Positions 30,935 to 42,551 of a stretch of DNA of 64,000 nt are shown one piece after another. Position 1 is the first letter of the stretch; every line of letters begins with the position of its first letter. The DNA is taken from assembly GCF_022968135.1 (NCBI RefSeq), contig NZ_JALJRA010000002.1, forward strand, positions 247,967-311,966, in the 5' to 3' direction. This DNA is from Pseudorhizobium tarimense. Lineage in GTDB: Bacteria > Pseudomonadota > Alphaproteobacteria > Rhizobiales > Rhizobiaceae. A program made the position numbers and the translations under genes. Below the pieces are notes generated by a model that was not told the DNA's origin, ran no database searches, and saw nothing but the letters and a program-made list of their open reading frames with translations.

Positions 30935-30951
30935 TTTAGAATTATTCTAAA
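30935..30951 (+). promoter_or_regulatory. ICE-box (Irr-binding site) upstream of mbfA
   Basis: TTTAGAATTATTCTAAA is a near-perfect inverted repeat and closely fits the iron control element bound by the regulator Irr in Rhizobiales. It ends 14 bases before the mbfA start. In Bradyrhizobium and Agrobacterium, mbfA is known to be repressed by Irr under low iron. Confidence 0.88.
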
Positions 30952-30965
30952 AATCGAGTCACCAG

Positions 30966-31949
30966 ATGATTGCCGCTTTTCTCCCATCCGTCCGCCGCTC
31001 CTTCGATTCCCTCAGCGAACAGGAAATTCTAGCGCTCGCCATCGGCGCAGAGGAGGAAGATGCGCGAATCTACCAGGCCTATGCAGAAAACCTTCGGGAC
31101 CAGTACCCCTCTTCCGCCAAGGTGTTCGACGACATGGCCGAAGTGGAGCAGACGCATAAGAACATGCTGATCCAGATGTTTCGCTCCCGCTTCGGCGATC
31201 GGATACCGCTGATCCGGCGCGAGCACGTCCGCGGCTTCTACTCGCGCAAGCCGGATTGGCTGGTGCACAACCTGCCGCTCGAAAAGATCCGCGCGCAGGC
31301 GGAAGCAATGGAAGAGCAGGCGGGCCGCTTCTACGCCGAGGCCGCCAAGCGGGTGAGCGACGCAGCGACCCGGCAGTTGCTCGGCGATCTGGCGCTAGCG
31401 GAACAGGGGCACGAGGAGATTGCCCGAACGCTGGGCGAGAAGCACGTCGGCCAATCGGAAAAGGATGCGGAAGACGAGACGGCACATCGCCAGTTCGTGC
31501 TGACTTACGTGCAGCCAGGGCTCGCGGGTCTGATGGACGGATCCGTCTCGACCCTTGCGCCGATCTTTGCGGCGGCGTTCGCGACGCAGGATACCTGGAG
31601 CACCTTCCTGATCGGACTCTCGGCGTCGGTCGGTGCCGGCATCTCGATGGGCTTCACCGAAGCGGCGCACGACGACGGCAAGATCTCGGGCCGCGGCTCG
31701 CCGGTGAAGCGCGGCCTCGCCTCCGGCATCATGACGGCGATCGGCGGCTTGGGGCATGCGCTGCCCTACCTCATCCCGCACTTCTGGACCGCGACGATGC
31801 TCGCGGTGGCGGTTGTCTTCGTGGAGCTTTGGGCGATAGCCTTCATCCAGAACCGCTACATGGAAACGCCCTTCCTGCGCGCCGTGATGCAGGTGGTGTT
31901 TGGCGGTTCGCTGGTGCTGGCGGCCGGCATCATCATCGGCCACGGGTGA
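30966..31949 (+). CDS. mbfA: Membrane-bound ferritin-like iron exporter
   Basis: A 327-residue protein with an N-terminal ferritin-like diiron domain (residues 1 to about 165) and a C-terminal VIT1/CCC1-type membrane domain. Iron ligands are in EEEDARIYQ, EVEQTHKNML, EEQAGRFYAEA and LAEQGHEEIA. The membrane part begins with LAGLMDGSVSTLAPIFAAAF and contains MGFTEAAHDDGKISGRGSP. Known MbfA proteins export ferrous iron and protect from peroxide. The ICE box directly upstream implies Irr repression when iron is scarce. Confidence 0.95.
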   Translation: MIAAFLPSVRRSFDSLSEQEILALAIGAEEEDARIYQAYAENLRDQYPSSAKVFDDMAEVEQTHKNMLIQMFRSRFGDRIPLIRREHVRGFYSRKPDWLVHNLPLEKIRAQAEAMEEQAGRFYAEAAKRVSDAATRQLLGDLALAEQGHEEIARTLGEKHVGQSEKDAEDETAHRQFVLTYVQPGLAGLMDGSVSTLAPIFAAAFATQDTWSTFLIGLSASVGAGISMGFTEAAHDDGKISGRGSPVKRGLASGIMTAIGGLGHALPYLIPHFWTATMLAVAVVFVELWAIAFIQNRYMETPFLRAVMQVVFGGSLVLAAGIIIGHG

Positions 31950-31983
31950 GGCGACGCACCTGCGCGAGAGGGAGCTCAACAAG

Positions 31984-32005
31984 AAGGCGGGTCGAAGCCC
32001 GCCTT
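31984..32005. terminator. Bidirectional hairpin between convergent genes
   Basis: AAGGCGGG and CCCGCCTT pair around a short TCGAAG loop between the ends of mbfA (forward) and the cysteine-protease gene (reverse). It can serve both directions. Confidence 0.75.
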
Positions 32006-32027
32006 TCAGATCCAGATGATCCGTCGA

Positions 32028-32642
32028 TCAGCGCAGCGCACCAACCACGACGTCGCGACCGTTCTCGATGCTGACCCAGCGGCCGGTATCGAAAGAGGCC
32101 TGGCGCTTCAGGAAGGTGTAGGAGGTCTCGTACCAAGGCTTCACCTCGCGATCGAGGTTGTCGAGGATGAAGTCCCCTTGGGCGGTGCGCACCGTCAGAA
32201 CGGCATGGCCTTCCCCGTCCGGCTTCCGCACGACCGTGATCAGCAGGTCGGCGAGCGAGAAGCCTTTTGCGGCAAGCTCGCGACGCTTTTCAAGTGCGTA
32301 GTCTTCGCAGTCTCCGACGTCCTTCGGATAGGCCCAGACCTCTTCGCGGCCGAAGATTTCCTTATCCGTCATCGCCTGGATGCGCTGGTTGACCGAGGTG
32401 TTGACGCTGTTGATCATAGCCCAGCCGCGCGCTGTCAGCTTGGGAGCGGGACGGGATGCTAAGCGCTGGCTGCACTCCCTCGGATTGCTGCGGCAGAACT
32501 CGTAATGTCCGATCGGCTGCGAGGTCACGCCCCCTGTGACCATGTTCGCGAGAGCCTGAGGTGCCGGAACCGCGGCAGTTGCAGGCGCAAGTATAGCCAG
32601 TAGGCATACGGCAAGGTGCCGCGCCTTTAACGTGTAATTCAT
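32028..32642 (-). CDS. Transglutaminase-like cysteine protease (BTLCP family)
   Basis: A 204-residue exported protein. The signal peptide covers residues 1 to about 24 (AVCLLAILAPATAA). The predicted catalytic triad is Cys112 (GDCEDYALEKR), His146 (GEGHAVLTV) and Asp161 (ILDNLD), as in the bacterial transglutaminase-like cysteine proteinases, of which LapG is a well-known relative. Targets are likely periplasmic or surface proteins, but no LapD/LapA partner is seen here. The start codon is directly preceded by a hairpin that contains the Shine-Dalgarno sequence. Confidence 0.9.
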   Translation of the reverse strand: MNYTLKARHLAVCLLAILAPATAAVPAPQALANMVTGGVTSQPIGHYEFCRSNPRECSQRLASRPAPKLTARGWAMINSVNTSVNQRIQAMTDKEIFGREEVWAYPKDVGDCEDYALEKRRELAAKGFSLADLLITVVRKPDGEGHAVLTVRTAQGDFILDNLDREVKPWYETSYTFLKRQASFDTGRWVSIENGRDVVVGALR

Positions 32643-32645
32643 GGA

Positions 32646-32691
32646 CCCGTCCCTTCAAGTCTTAACAAAACGTTAAGGTGTGTCGGGACGG
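32646..32691 (-). promoter_or_regulatory. 5'-UTR hairpin masking the ribosome site of the cysteine-protease gene
   Basis: On the reverse strand CCGTCCC (from 32691) pairs with GGGACGG (to 32647), enclosing an inner stem CTTAAC/GTTAAG with a five-base loop. The only purine-rich ribosome site, AAGGGACGG, lies in the outer 3' arm, four bases before the ATG. Folding would block initiation, so regulation by temperature, a protein or an RNA is possible. Seen in sequence; the function is inferred. Confidence 0.6.
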
Positions 32692-32773
32692 ACTGTCAAT
32701 CGATCAACTTTTACTGAAGCCACCGGATTGCGAATATGGTTAAAGGTGGTGCATTTTAGCCTCAGCTCATTTT

Positions 32774-33580
32774 TTAATCATGATTTATGAGGGTGCCGAT
32801 CGCCGAAAGCATCTTTTCGATGTCCTGCGGGCGCGAAAGACGGTGGTCGCCATCGCGGATCAGCGTCAGGACAGCGTCTTCCGCAGGCAGGAACTCCACG
32901 AGTTTCAGAGCGTAACGATAGGGGACGTCCGGGTCCTGCATGCCTTGCAGGATGTGGACCGGGCAGCGGGTCTCGATGAGGCCGGTCAGCACCAGGTTGG
33001 CCCGCCCGTCCTCGAGCAGGTCCCGTGTATAGATATTGGGCTCCGGGCTGTATTCCGAGACTTCCTCGAAGTAGCCGCGGTCGACGAGCGACCGACGCTG
33101 TTCCTCGGTCAGATGCGGCTCGATCAGCTCGGAGGTGAAATCCGGCGCCGGCGCGATCAGCACCAGGCCCGCGAGCTTGATGGCGCTGCCGCGGCGGCGC
33201 AATTCCTGCGCAAGACGAAGCGCAATCCAGCCGCCCATGGAGGAGCCGACGAGGACGACGCTTTTGGGGCTTAGGTGCTCCAGGACGGCGAGCGCCTCCT
33301 CCAGCCAGCGTGAGATCGTGCCGTCGCGAAAGGCGCCTCCGGATGCACCGTGCCCGGAATAGTCGAAGCGGATGGCGCCAAGTCCACGGTTGGCTGCAAA
33401 GGCGTCCATCTCGGCCGCCTTGGTGCCCGTCATGTCGGAGCGATATCCGCCGAGCCAGACGAGAACGGGCCCATCGGCACGTGTCGTTGCGGGGCGGTTC
33501 AGGATGGCTATCCTGCGCTCCTGTCCTTCGCCGCCGACATGGATCCAGCTCTCTTCGGGTGGTGCGGGTTGCTCCGTCAT
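32774..33580 (-). CDS. Alpha/beta hydrolase (esterase/thioesterase-like)
   Basis: A 268-residue soluble hydrolase. The nucleophile elbow is GSSMGG with Ser114; the acid is likely the Asp in MQDPDVPY and the base His in [24 protein letters not shown] forms the oxyanion region. The arrangement resembles ABHD10-like acyl-thioesterases, but the substrate is not determined. It is divergent from infC, with about 180 bases between. Confidence 0.87.
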   Translation of the reverse strand: MTEQPAPPEESWIHVGGEGQERRIAILNRPATTRADGPVLVWLGGYRSDMTGTKAAEMDAFAANRGLGAIRFDYSGHGASGGAFRDGTISRWLEEALAVLEHLSPKSVVLVGSSMGGWIALRLAQELRRRGSAIKLAGLVLIAPAPDFTSELIEPHLTEEQRRSLVDRGYFEEVSEYSPEPNIYTRDLLEDGRANLVLTGLIETRCPVHILQGMQDPDVPYRYALKLVEFLPAEDAVLTLIRDGDHRLSRPQDIEKMLSAIGTLINHD

Positions 33581-33764
33581 CGCGAACTCCTATCTATGGG
33601 TGAAGGCGGGACAATTTGGGCTTATGTCCGCATTGCGGCAGGTGATTTCTCCGCCGGACCATGCTATTGACTTTGCCGTCGCAGTTACGACATTGCCGAC
33701 GCCCCTGCAAATGTGCGGGGATGTTTGGCCGAATTTTATCGAAACAGCCAAGGAGAATACGACC

Positions 33765-34301
33765 ATTCGCAGACCGTTCAAAGCCGATGCCCCCGTCAAG
33801 GAAGGGCCGCGCTCAAACCGGGACATCCGGATTCCGAAGATTCAGCTGATCGATGCCGAAGGACAGAACCTCGGGGTCGTCGCGACGGACGAGGCACTGA
33901 GGATGGCCGAGGAGGCCGGTCTCGACCTCGTGGAGATTTCTCCGAACAATGATCCGCCGGTATGCAAGATCCTCGACCTGGGCAAGCTGAAATATGCCAA
34001 CCAGAAGAAGGCTGCCGAAGCGCGCAAGAAGCAGAAGATCGTCGAGATCAAGGAAATCAAGATGCGCCCGAACATCGACACCCATGACTATGAGGTGAAG
34101 ATGAAGGCGATCAACCGGTTCTTCGAGGATGGCGACAAGGTCCGCGTCACGCTGCGCTTCCGCGGCCGCGAAATGGCGCACCAGGAACTCGGCATGAAGC
34201 TCCTGCAGCAGGTCAAGGAAGACACCGCCGAAATCGCCAAGGTGGAAGCCGAGCCCAAGCTCGAGGGTCGCCAGATGATGATGGTGCTGGCGCCGCGCTG
34301 A
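33765..34301 (+). CDS. infC: Translation initiation factor IF-3
   Basis: A 178-residue initiation factor that prevents premature 50S joining and proofreads the start codon. The N-domain begins [20 protein letters not shown], the linker is [19 protein letters not shown], and the C-domain contains [15 protein letters not shown] place the start at the rare ATT at 33765, nine bases after AAGGAG; no ATG or GTG start with a ribosome site fits, and homologues begin here. An AUU start allows IF-3 to repress its own translation, as in E. coli. rpmI and rplT follow. Confidence 0.92.
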   Translation: MRRPFKADAPVKEGPRSNRDIRIPKIQLIDAEGQNLGVVATDEALRMAEEAGLDLVEISPNNDPPVCKILDLGKLKYANQKKAAEARKKQKIVEIKEIKMRPNIDTHDYEVKMKAINRFFEDGDKVRVTLRFRGREMAHQELGMKLLQQVKEDTAEIAKVEAEPKLEGRQMMMVLAPR

Positions 34302-34506
34302 GCGCGCCACATCTGCTTGTCAACGGGGCCGGATGTGCCGGCTCCGCTCTGGCCCGCAAAACCTCTCCCGATGCCGTTGCGCTTTCTCCCGACTGCGGTT
34401 ATAAGCGCGCGTCCGAACGGTCCGGCAGGGCATGCCGAGGCCGTTCTTAATATGCTCGAAACGGGCCTCTTCAGCCAGTTTCGCTCAAGAAGAATGGAGT
34501 AGCAAA

Positions 34507-34710
34507 ATGCCCAAGATGAAGACGAAATCCTCCGCCAAGAAGCGGTTCAAGATCACGGCTTCCGGCAAGGTCCTCGCGGCCGCTGCTGGCAAGCGCCACG
34601 GAATGATCAAGCGGTCCAACAAGTTCATCCGCGATGCACGCGGCACGATGGTCCTTGCCGAACCAGACGGCAAGAAGGTCATCAAGAACTACCTGCCGAA
34701 CGGTCTCTGA
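34507..34710 (+). CDS. rpmI: Ribosomal protein bL35
   Basis: A 67-residue large-subunit ribosomal protein with the standard start [17 protein letters not shown] and the core [15 protein letters not shown]. It lies between infC and rplT as in most bacteria. The 205-base leader before it contains a GGCCGG/CCGGC hairpin just after infC; autogenous control of rpmI-rplT by L20 is known in other bacteria but I cannot confirm its site here. Confidence 0.97.
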   Translation: MPKMKTKSSAKKRFKITASGKVLAAAAGKRHGMIKRSNKFIRDARGTMVLAEPDGKKVIKNYLPNGL

Positions 34711-34749
34711 GACCCTTTCGCTTTTTGGATCATGTAAGGAGATCATGAC

Positions 34750-35154
34750 ATGGCACGCGTAAAACGTGGCGTAACATCCCGCGCCAAGCACACCAAGACC
34801 CTCAAGGCAGCCAAGGGCTTCTACGGCCGCCGCAAGAACACCATCCGCGCCGCCAAGGCTGCAGTTGACCGTTCGCGCCAGTACGCAACCCGCGACCGCC
34901 GGGCCAAGAAGCGCAATTTCCGCGCCCTGTGGATCCAGCGCATCAACGCCGCCGTTCGCGAATCCGGCCTGACCTACGGCCGCTTCATCGACGGCCTGAA
35001 CAAGGCTGGCATCGAAGTTGACCGCAAGGTCCTGTCCGACATGGCCATCCACGAGCCGGCTGCCTTCGGCGCCCTCGTAGATGCTGCCAAGAAGGCGCTC
35101 GAATACCTCAAGGAAAACGGCACGGCCAACGAGTTTGAAAGCGCGGTTCGGTAA
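34750..35154 (+). CDS. rplT: Ribosomal protein bL20
   Basis: A full-length 134-residue 23S-binding protein. It begins [20 protein letters not shown] and holds [20 protein letters not shown] and [24 protein letters not shown] lies before the ATG. It is the last gene before a strong terminator, and pheS-pheT follow as a separate or read-through unit. Confidence 0.98.
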   Translation: MARVKRGVTSRAKHTKTLKAAKGFYGRRKNTIRAAKAAVDRSRQYATRDRRAKKRNFRALWIQRINAAVRESGLTYGRFIDGLNKAGIEVDRKVLSDMAIHEPAAFGALVDAAKKALEYLKENGTANEFESAVR

Positions 35155-35193
35155 CCAGCGCTTCCCAGGCTCTTTAGCTTCATAGTTTTTGGG

Positions 35194-35229
35194 AAACCCG
35201 CGCTGGTTTGGGCTGGCGCGGGTTTTTCT
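35194..35229 (+). terminator. Intrinsic terminator after rplT
   Basis: AAACCCGCGC and GCGCGGGTTT are perfect 10-base arms around a 12-base loop, followed by a T-rich tail. Confidence 0.9.
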
Positions 35230-35283
35230 TTTGCCCGTCACGACGCGGCGCTAACACCGGCGCGACCATCAACGGAAGACATC

Positions 35284-36366
35284 ATGTTCGATCTGGAAAA
35301 CCTGAAAACATCGCTCCTGGCGGAAATTGCTGCCGTCGGCGACGAGGCGGCGATTGAAGCCGTTCGTGTCAATGCGCTCGGCAAGAAGGGTTCGATTTCC
35401 GAACTCCTGAAGACGCTGGGTGCGATGAGCGCGGAGGAGCGCCAGACGCGTGGCGCGGCCATCAATGCTCTGAAGACGGAGATCACCGAGGCGATCAATG
35501 CGCGCAAGACGGTGCTGAAGGACGCCGCGATCGAGGCACGGCTGAAGGCAGAGACGGTGGATGTCTCGCTGCCGGTGCGTTCTTCACCGGCCGAGCGCGG
35601 CCGCATTCATCCGATCAGCCAGATCGTCGACGAAATCACAGCGGTCTTTGCCGACATGGGCTTCTCCATTGCCGAAGGGCCGGACATCGAGACCGACTAT
35701 TACAACTTCACGGCGCTGAACTTCCCTGAAGGCCATCCGGCGCGCGAAATGCACGACACCTTCTTCTTCCAGCCGGACGAGAACGGTGAACGCAAGGTGC
35801 TGCGCACCCACACTTCTCCGGTGCAGGTGCGCACCATGGAGGTGCAGAAGCCGCCGATCCGCATCGTCATTCCCGGCAAGACCTATCGCCAGGATTCCGA
35901 TGCCACCCACTCGCCGATGTTCCATCAGGTGGAAGGCCTGGTCGTCGATCGCAAGAGCCATGTCGGCAACATGCGCTGGATCCTGGAAGAGTTCTGCAAG
36001 GCCTTCTTCGAGGTCGACAGCGTCACCATGCGCTTCCGGCCTTCCTTCTTCCCCTTCACCGAACCCTCCTTCGAGGTCGACATCCAGTGCGACCGCTCCG
36101 GCCCGATCGTCAAGTTCGGCGAGGGTTCCGACTGGATGGAAATCCTTGGCTGCGGAATGGTGCATCCGAACGTGTTGCGCGCCGGCGGGCTCGATCCCGA
36201 CGAGTACCAGGGTTTTGCCTGGGGCATGGGGCTCGATCGCATCGCCATGCTGAAATACGGTATGCCGGACCTGCGCGACTTCTTCAACGCCGATGTCCGC
36301 TGGATGAACCACTACGGCTTCCGCCCGCTCGACATGCCGACGTTGTTCGGCGGCTTGAGCGCTTGA
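35284..36366 (+). CDS. pheS: Phenylalanyl-tRNA synthetase alpha subunit
   Basis: A 360-residue catalytic subunit of the alpha2-beta2 class II synthetase that charges tRNA-Phe in the cytoplasm. An N-terminal coiled coil (residues 1 to about 85) precedes the aminoacylation core with [13 protein letters not shown], the Phe-pocket region [10 protein letters not shown] and motif 3 [17 protein letters not shown]. Length is normal. pheT starts 16 bases after the stop. Confidence 0.98.
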   Translation: MFDLENLKTSLLAEIAAVGDEAAIEAVRVNALGKKGSISELLKTLGAMSAEERQTRGAAINALKTEITEAINARKTVLKDAAIEARLKAETVDVSLPVRSSPAERGRIHPISQIVDEITAVFADMGFSIAEGPDIETDYYNFTALNFPEGHPAREMHDTFFFQPDENGERKVLRTHTSPVQVRTMEVQKPPIRIVIPGKTYRQDSDATHSPMFHQVEGLVVDRKSHVGNMRWILEEFCKAFFEVDSVTMRFRPSFFPFTEPSFEVDIQCDRSGPIVKFGEGSDWMEILGCGMVHPNVLRAGGLDPDEYQGFAWGMGLDRIAMLKYGMPDLRDFFNADVRWMNHYGFRPLDMPTLFGGLSA

Positions 36367-36382
36367 AGGGAGGGATAGACAA

Positions 36383-38809
36383 ATGAAATTCACGCTCTCT
36401 TGGCTCAAGGATCATCTCGAGACCGATGCCACGCTGGATGAGATTTGCGAGCGCCTGACCGCGATTGGCCTCGAGGTCGAGGACGTCGACGACAAAGCCG
36501 CCTACAAGCCCTTCGTCATTGCCAAGGTCCTTTCGGCCGAGCAGCATCCCCAGGCGGACCGGCTGAAGGTGCTGATGGTGGACACCGGTGACGGTTCTTC
36601 GCCGGTTCAGGTCGTCTGCGGCGCGCCGAACGCGCGGGCAGGGCTGATCGGTGCGCTGGCGCGGCCCGGCAGCTATGTCCCCGGCATCGACGTGACCCTC
36701 TCCATAGGCAATATCCGCGGCGTCGAAAGCCACGGCATGATGTGCTCGGAAAAGGAGCTCAACATGTCGGACAACCACGACGGCATCATCGATCTTCCGG
36801 CCGATGCGCCGGTGGGCACCTCCTTTGCAAGCTATGCCGGTCTCGATGATCCGGTTATCGAGATCAACCTGACGCCGAACCGGCCGGACTGCACCTCGAT
36901 CCATGGAATCGCCCGCGATCTGGCCGCGTCCGGTCTCGGAACGCTGAAGCAGCACGCCAAGCCGGACTTCAAGACGGAAGGCGAGACGCCGGTCGAGTTG
37001 AAGATTATCCTGGATGACGAGCGCCTCTGCCCGGGCTTCGGCCTGCGCCTCGTGCGCGGGGTGAAGAACGGCCCGAGCCCGGCCTGGATGCAAGCGCGGC
37101 TGAAGGCGATCGGCCTTCGGCCGATCAATGCGCTGGTCGACATCACCAACTACATGACCTTCGACCGGGGCCGGCCGATGCATGTCTTCGACGCGGCCAA
37201 GGTGAAGGGGAACCTGACGGTGCGCCGCGCGCTGGCAGGCGAGACGATTTTCGCGCTCGACACGCGCGAATACAAGCTGACGCCGAACAATGTCGTCATC
37301 GCCGACGACAACGGCGTCGAGTCCATCGGCGGCATCATGGGCGGCGAGCATTCCGGCTGCGACGAGACGACGACGGAGGTGCTGATTGAATCGGCGCTCT
37401 GGGATCCGATCAACATCGCCAAGTCCGGCCGCTCGCTCGGCATCATCACCGATGCGCGCTACCGCTTCGAGCGCGGCGTCGATCCGGAATACATGGTTCC
37501 GGGTCTCGAGCGCACGACGCAGCTGGTGCTGGAACTCTGTGGCGGTACCGCAGCCGAGGCCAAGATCGTCGGCTACAAGGGCTACGAGCCGAAGGTCGTT
37601 GACTTCCCGACCTCCGAGGTCAAACGCCTGACCGGACTCGACATCTCCGCCGACGAAAGCCGCGAGATCCTAGCGCGCCTCGGTTTTGGCGTCGAAGGCG
37701 CCGGCGAACGGCTGTCGATCAAGGTCCCCTCCTGGCGCCCGGACGTCGACGGCAAGGCAGATCTGGTGGAAGAGGTCATGCGCATCCACGGTGTCGACCA
37801 GATCAAGCCGGAGCCGATCGAGAACCTCGGGGCGGTCAACGGCCGCATTCTGACGACGCTGCAGGTGCGCAGCCGCACGGCCAAGCGCGCGCTTGCCGCC
37901 CGCGGCATGCTGGAAGCCGTCACCTGGTCCTTCATTTCCGAGGATCAGGCGAAGCTCTTCGGTGGCGGCGCGCCGGCCTTGAAGCTCGCCAACCCGATCG
38001 CGTCCGACATGTCCGACATGCGTCCTTCGCTGCTGCCGGGCCTGCTGACCGCAGCACAGCGCAACGCCGACAAGGGCTACGGAGACGTTGCTATCTTCGA
38101 GGTCTGCGGCACCTATGAGAACGACAGGCCGGAAGGCCAGCGTCGGGTTGCCGGCGGTGTCCGCCGCGGAACGGCCTCCATCAACGGCGCAGGCCGGCTC
38201 TGGTCGAACACCGCCAAGGGCGGCGGCAAGCCTGTGGAGGTCTTCGATGCGAAAGCTGATGCTCTGGCCGTGCTGGAAGCTTGTGGCCTGCCGATGGGCA
38301 ATGTCCAGGTCGAGGCGGGTGCGCCCGGTTGGTATCACCCCGGCCGTTCCGGCACGATCAAGATGGGACCCAAGGTGGTGCTCGGCTATTTCGGCGAGTT
38401 CCACCCGAAGACGCTGGGCGCACTCGACGTTTCCGGAGCACTGTGTGGCTTCGAAGTCTATCTCGACGCCATGCCGGAGCCGAAGAAGAAGGCGACACGG
38501 ACCAAGCCCCCGCTGGAGCTTTCGCCCTTCCAGGTGGTGAAGCGCGACTTCGCCTTTGTAGTGGATAGGCATGTCGAAGCCGGGGCCATCATCAAGGCGG
38601 CGACGAGCGCCGACCGCAAGCTGATCACCGGCGTCAACGTCTTCGATATTTTCGAAGGCGCTTCGCTCGGCGCGGGCCGCAAGTCGGTTGCCATCGAAGT
38701 GCTGATCCAGCCGGTCGAGCGGACGCTGACCGACGACGATTTCGAGGCGCTGACGGCCAAGATCGTCGGCAATGTCGAGAAGACCACGGGCGGCACGCTG
38801 CGGGCCTGA
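36383..38809 (+). CDS. pheT: Phenylalanyl-tRNA synthetase beta subunit
   Basis: An 808-residue beta subunit. Domain order is normal: EMAP-type tRNA-binding domain (about 40-150; [15 protein letters not shown]), B3/B4 editing domain (about 210-385), B5 domain (about 405-475), catalytic-like core, and C-terminal FDX-ACB domain ([15 protein letters not shown] to the end). GGGAGGGA precedes the ATG. A terminator follows, closing the pheST unit. Confidence 0.98.
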   Translation: MKFTLSWLKDHLETDATLDEICERLTAIGLEVEDVDDKAAYKPFVIAKVLSAEQHPQADRLKVLMVDTGDGSSPVQVVCGAPNARAGLIGALARPGSYVPGIDVTLSIGNIRGVESHGMMCSEKELNMSDNHDGIIDLPADAPVGTSFASYAGLDDPVIEINLTPNRPDCTSIHGIARDLAASGLGTLKQHAKPDFKTEGETPVELKIILDDERLCPGFGLRLVRGVKNGPSPAWMQARLKAIGLRPINALVDITNYMTFDRGRPMHVFDAAKVKGNLTVRRALAGETIFALDTREYKLTPNNVVIADDNGVESIGGIMGGEHSGCDETTTEVLIESALWDPINIAKSGRSLGIITDARYRFERGVDPEYMVPGLERTTQLVLELCGGTAAEAKIVGYKGYEPKVVDFPTSEVKRLTGLDISADESREILARLGFGVEGAGERLSIKVPSWRPDVDGKADLVEEVMRIHGVDQIKPEPIENLGAVNGRILTTLQVRSRTAKRALAARGMLEAVTWSFISEDQAKLFGGGAPALKLANPIASDMSDMRPSLLPGLLTAAQRNADKGYGDVAIFEVCGTYENDRPEGQRRVAGGVRRGTASINGAGRLWSNTAKGGGKPVEVFDAKADALAVLEACGLPMGNVQVEAGAPGWYHPGRSGTIKMGPKVVLGYFGEFHPKTLGALDVSGALCGFEVYLDAMPEPKKKATRTKPPLELSPFQVVKRDFAFVVDRHVEAGAIIKAATSADRKLITGVNVFDIFEGASLGAGRKSVAIEVLIQPVERTLTDDDFEALTAKIVGNVEKTTGGTLRA

Positions 38810-38852
38810 GACCCTGACCGGTATCGGGTGGTACCTTTCCATCCTGCGGGAT

Positions 38853-38880
38853 AGCCTGTCCCTTTCGGGGCAGGCTTTTT
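38853..38880 (+). terminator. Intrinsic terminator after pheT
   Basis: AGCCTGTCCC and GGGGCAGGCT pair (one wobble) around TTTC, followed by TTTTT. Confidence 0.88.
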
Positions 38881-38892
38881 CATGAGGCGAGA

Positions 38893-39519
38893 ATGCGCAA
38901 GCCGAATTCGATGAAGGGACTGGAGGATCTCGGACGCGTCAGGCTGTCCGAGAACTTTTTCTTCCGCGACTTTCTGTTTTCCGAGATTGCTGTCAGTTAC
39001 GGGATTTCGAACGTGCCGGATGATCCGGATCTGGCGATCGAGGCGGGGCGGCGGCTTTGCGAGGAACTGCTGGAGCCGCTGCAGGCAACCTTCGGCAGGC
39101 TTCACCTGCGCTCCGGTTACCGTTCTGCGGCCGTCAACGAGTTCGGCAACCGCCGTGGCCTCAACTGCTCGACAAATGCCGCATCCGCGGCCGACCATAT
39201 CTGGGACATGCGCGACGCGGACGGATGTATGGGCGCGACCGCCTGCATCGTCGTGCCCTGGCTGATCGACCATTGCCATGAGGAGGGTGACTGGCGGAAG
39301 ATGGCCTGGTGGATCCACGACCACCTACCCTACGCCTCGCTCTGTTTCTTTCCCAAGCTCTGGGCCTTCAACATTCAGTGGCACGAGCGACCGGTGCGGC
39401 GGATCACCAGTTATGCACAGCCTCGTGGCGTGCTGACAAAGCCGGGGATGGCGAATCACGCGGGCGACCACTCGCTGCACTACCATGGACTCCCGCCGCC
39501 GGCAGCCGTCGACAGCTAG
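38893..39519 (+). CDS. M15-type peptidase-like protein
   Basis: A 208-residue soluble protein without a signal peptide. Segments LHLRSGYRSAAVNEFGNRRG, ADHIWDMRD and NIQWHERP resemble the metal-binding parts of M15/D-Ala-D-Ala carboxypeptidase-like and phage endolysin-like folds. The extra Cys and Trp residues between them are unusual for plain M15 enzymes, so the substrate is open. It ends in a four-base overlap with the convergent small gene. Confidence 0.65.
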   Translation: MRKPNSMKGLEDLGRVRLSENFFFRDFLFSEIAVSYGISNVPDDPDLAIEAGRRLCEELLEPLQATFGRLHLRSGYRSAAVNEFGNRRGLNCSTNAASAADHIWDMRDADGCMGATACIVVPWLIDHCHEEGDWRKMAWWIHDHLPYASLCFFPKLWAFNIQWHERPVRRITSYAQPRGVLTKPGMANHAGDHSLHYHGLPPPAAVDS

Positions 39520-39740
39520 AGCTTCAGTTTCTCCTTCAGCGCATCGATCCGCTTTGAGGCTTCTGCTTTCGACAGGTTGTCGGCGAAAGCATTCGGCTCA
39601 TGCGCTTGCTCGGAAAGTGTCTTCAGATAGGATGCCTGGGCGCCGGTCATCGGCTCGGCGCCGGTCACCCAGTCTTCAGGATCCTTCTCGGTGTTCGATT
39701 GCGGCTCTGCATCGAGCTTCGGGTTATGCTGGTCAACCAT
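39516..39740 (-). CDS. DUF3072-type small protein
   Basis: A 74-residue hydrophilic protein. The core DWVTGAEPMTGAQASYLKTL followed by SEQAHEPNAFADNLSKAEAS matches the short DUF3072 family of unknown function. AAGAGG precedes the ATG at 39740; the longer open frame upstream has no ribosome site and overlaps the next gene. Confidence 0.8.
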   Translation of the reverse strand: MVDQHNPKLDAEPQSNTEKDPEDWVTGAEPMTGAQASYLKTLSEQAHEPNAFADNLSKAEASKRIDALKEKLKL

Positions 39741-39825
39741 CGCGACCTCTTGTAGCTGTTGATGTTCGCTAAACGTTCCAGAATGGAAACCGTTCCGTCG
39801 GGTGAGGGCGGAACGGTGGGAGCTG

Positions 39826-40050
39826 TCATGCAGAGCCGCGTTGCGGCTTCTCGATCTCTTCGCGCACCTCTTCCTTGAGCTGTTGGCGCGGGCTGCGGCC
39901 GGAGAGGTTGTCGCGAACCCGATCCACCTCCGCATCGTCCGCCTCCAGCGGGCGACTGCTGTCGTCGGGAATGCCGGCGCCCGATTGCGCGATTGTCTCG
40001 TTGCGCGGGCGGTCGTTCGCCCCGTTGGTGATCTTCTTGTCGTTGTCCAT
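39826..40050 (-). CDS. Small hydrophilic protein, unknown function
   Basis: A 74-residue, highly charged protein (MDNDKKITNGANDRPRNETI; DAEVDRVRDNLSGRSPRQQL) likely to be unstructured. AGGAGG lies seven bases before the ATG at 40050. It has the same direction as the DUF3072 gene, with 85 bases between; both resemble small stress-related proteins, but the role is unknown. Confidence 0.7.
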   Translation of the reverse strand: MDNDKKITNGANDRPRNETIAQSGAGIPDDSSRPLEADDAEVDRVRDNLSGRSPRQQLKEEVREEIEKPQRGSA

Positions 40051-40134
40051 GGTCTGCCTCCTGTTCCGGAGACAGAACAACGAACAGCCCGTTTTGTGCC
40101 CGGCCCCAATGAAAGCGAGGTCCGGCCGCGCAGG

Positions 40135-41597
<1,463 letters not shown>

Positions 41598-41600
41598 GGC

Positions 41601-42551
41601 TTACGCTCCAGCCTGGTCCAGAAGCTTCATCTGGTCGTCCGAAAGCGAAAGATTTGCGGCCGCGATCATCGTTTCCAGCTGCGACAGCTTCGTCGCGCTG
41701 GCGATCGGGGCCGTCAGTGCCGACTTGCGCATAAGCCAGGCGAGCGCAATGCTCGCCGGCTCCGCATCCGTCTCGACCGCAATCTCGTCGAGCGCCGCGA
41801 GGATGCGGAAGCCCTTGTCGTTGAGATAGTCGCCGACGCGATAGGCGCGCGAGGAGCCTTCGGTGTCTTCCTTGCTGCGGTATTTGCCGGTCAGGAAGCC
41901 GGCTGCCAATGCGTAATAGCTGATGACGCCAATCTCTTTGCGGGTACAGAGATCCGCAAGCGGCCCTTCGAACTTGGAGCGGCTGTAGAGATTATATTCC
42001 GGCTGCACGACATCGTAGCGCGGCAGGCCTGTTTTGGCGGCAACATCCAGACTCTCCTGAAGCTGGTTGGCATCGAAGTTCGAACAGCCGATCGCCCGCA
42101 CCTTGCCCGCCTGCTTCAGCCTGTCGAAAGCGGCCAGCGTTTCCTCGTGCGGCACCGCGTCATCGGGCTGGTGGGCGAGGTAGAGATCGATGTAGTCGGT
42201 GCCAAGCCGCTTCAGGGAAGCATCTGCCGCGTCCGCCATCCATTTCGCCGACAATCCGGTCTTCTTGCCCCTGTTGTCGTAGCCGACCTTGGTGACGATG
42301 ATCGCCTTGTCGCGCGGGACGGTGCCGCGCTTCAGCCATCTGCCGATGACGGTCTCGCTCTCGCCACCCTCGTGACCCTCGACCCAGGCCGAATAGACGT
42401 CGGCCGTATCGATCGTGTTGAAGCCGGCATCGAAAAACCGGTCGAGCAGATCGAAGGACGTCTTCTCGTCTGCCGTCCAGCCGAAGACATTGCCGCCGAA
42501 GACGATCGGCGCGACGGAAAGGCCGGTACGGCCAAGAGGACGCTTTTGCAT
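41601..42551 (-). CDS. Aldo/keto reductase
   Basis: A 316-residue reductase, different in subfamily from its neighbour. Catalytic Asp and Tyr are in [15 protein letters not shown], Lys in [10 protein letters not shown], and His in LYLAHQPDD. The tail [20 protein letters not shown] binds cofactor. It is the first gene of the operon and divergent from the Gfo/Idh/MocA gene, with about 170 bases between. Confidence 0.92.
   Translation of the reverse strand: MQKRPLGRTGLSVAPIVFGGNVFGWTADEKTSFDLLDRFFDAGFNTIDTADVYSAWVEGHEGGESETVIGRWLKRGTVPRDKAIIVTKVGYDNRGKKTGLSAKWMADAADASLKRLGTDYIDLYLAHQPDDAVPHEETLAAFDRLKQAGKVRAIGCSNFDANQLQESLDVAAKTGLPRYDVVQPEYNLYSRSKFEGPLADLCTRKEIGVISYYALAAGFLTGKYRSKEDTEGSSRAYRVGDYLNDKGFRILAALDEIAVETDAEPASIALAWLMRKSALTAPIASATKLSQLETMIAAANLSLSDDQMKLLDQAGA

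Noticed and set aside
33372..33764. A 131-codon N-terminal extension of infC
   Set aside because: It overlaps the start of the divergent hydrolase gene, and the IF-3 family begins at the ATT with its own Shine-Dalgarno sequence.
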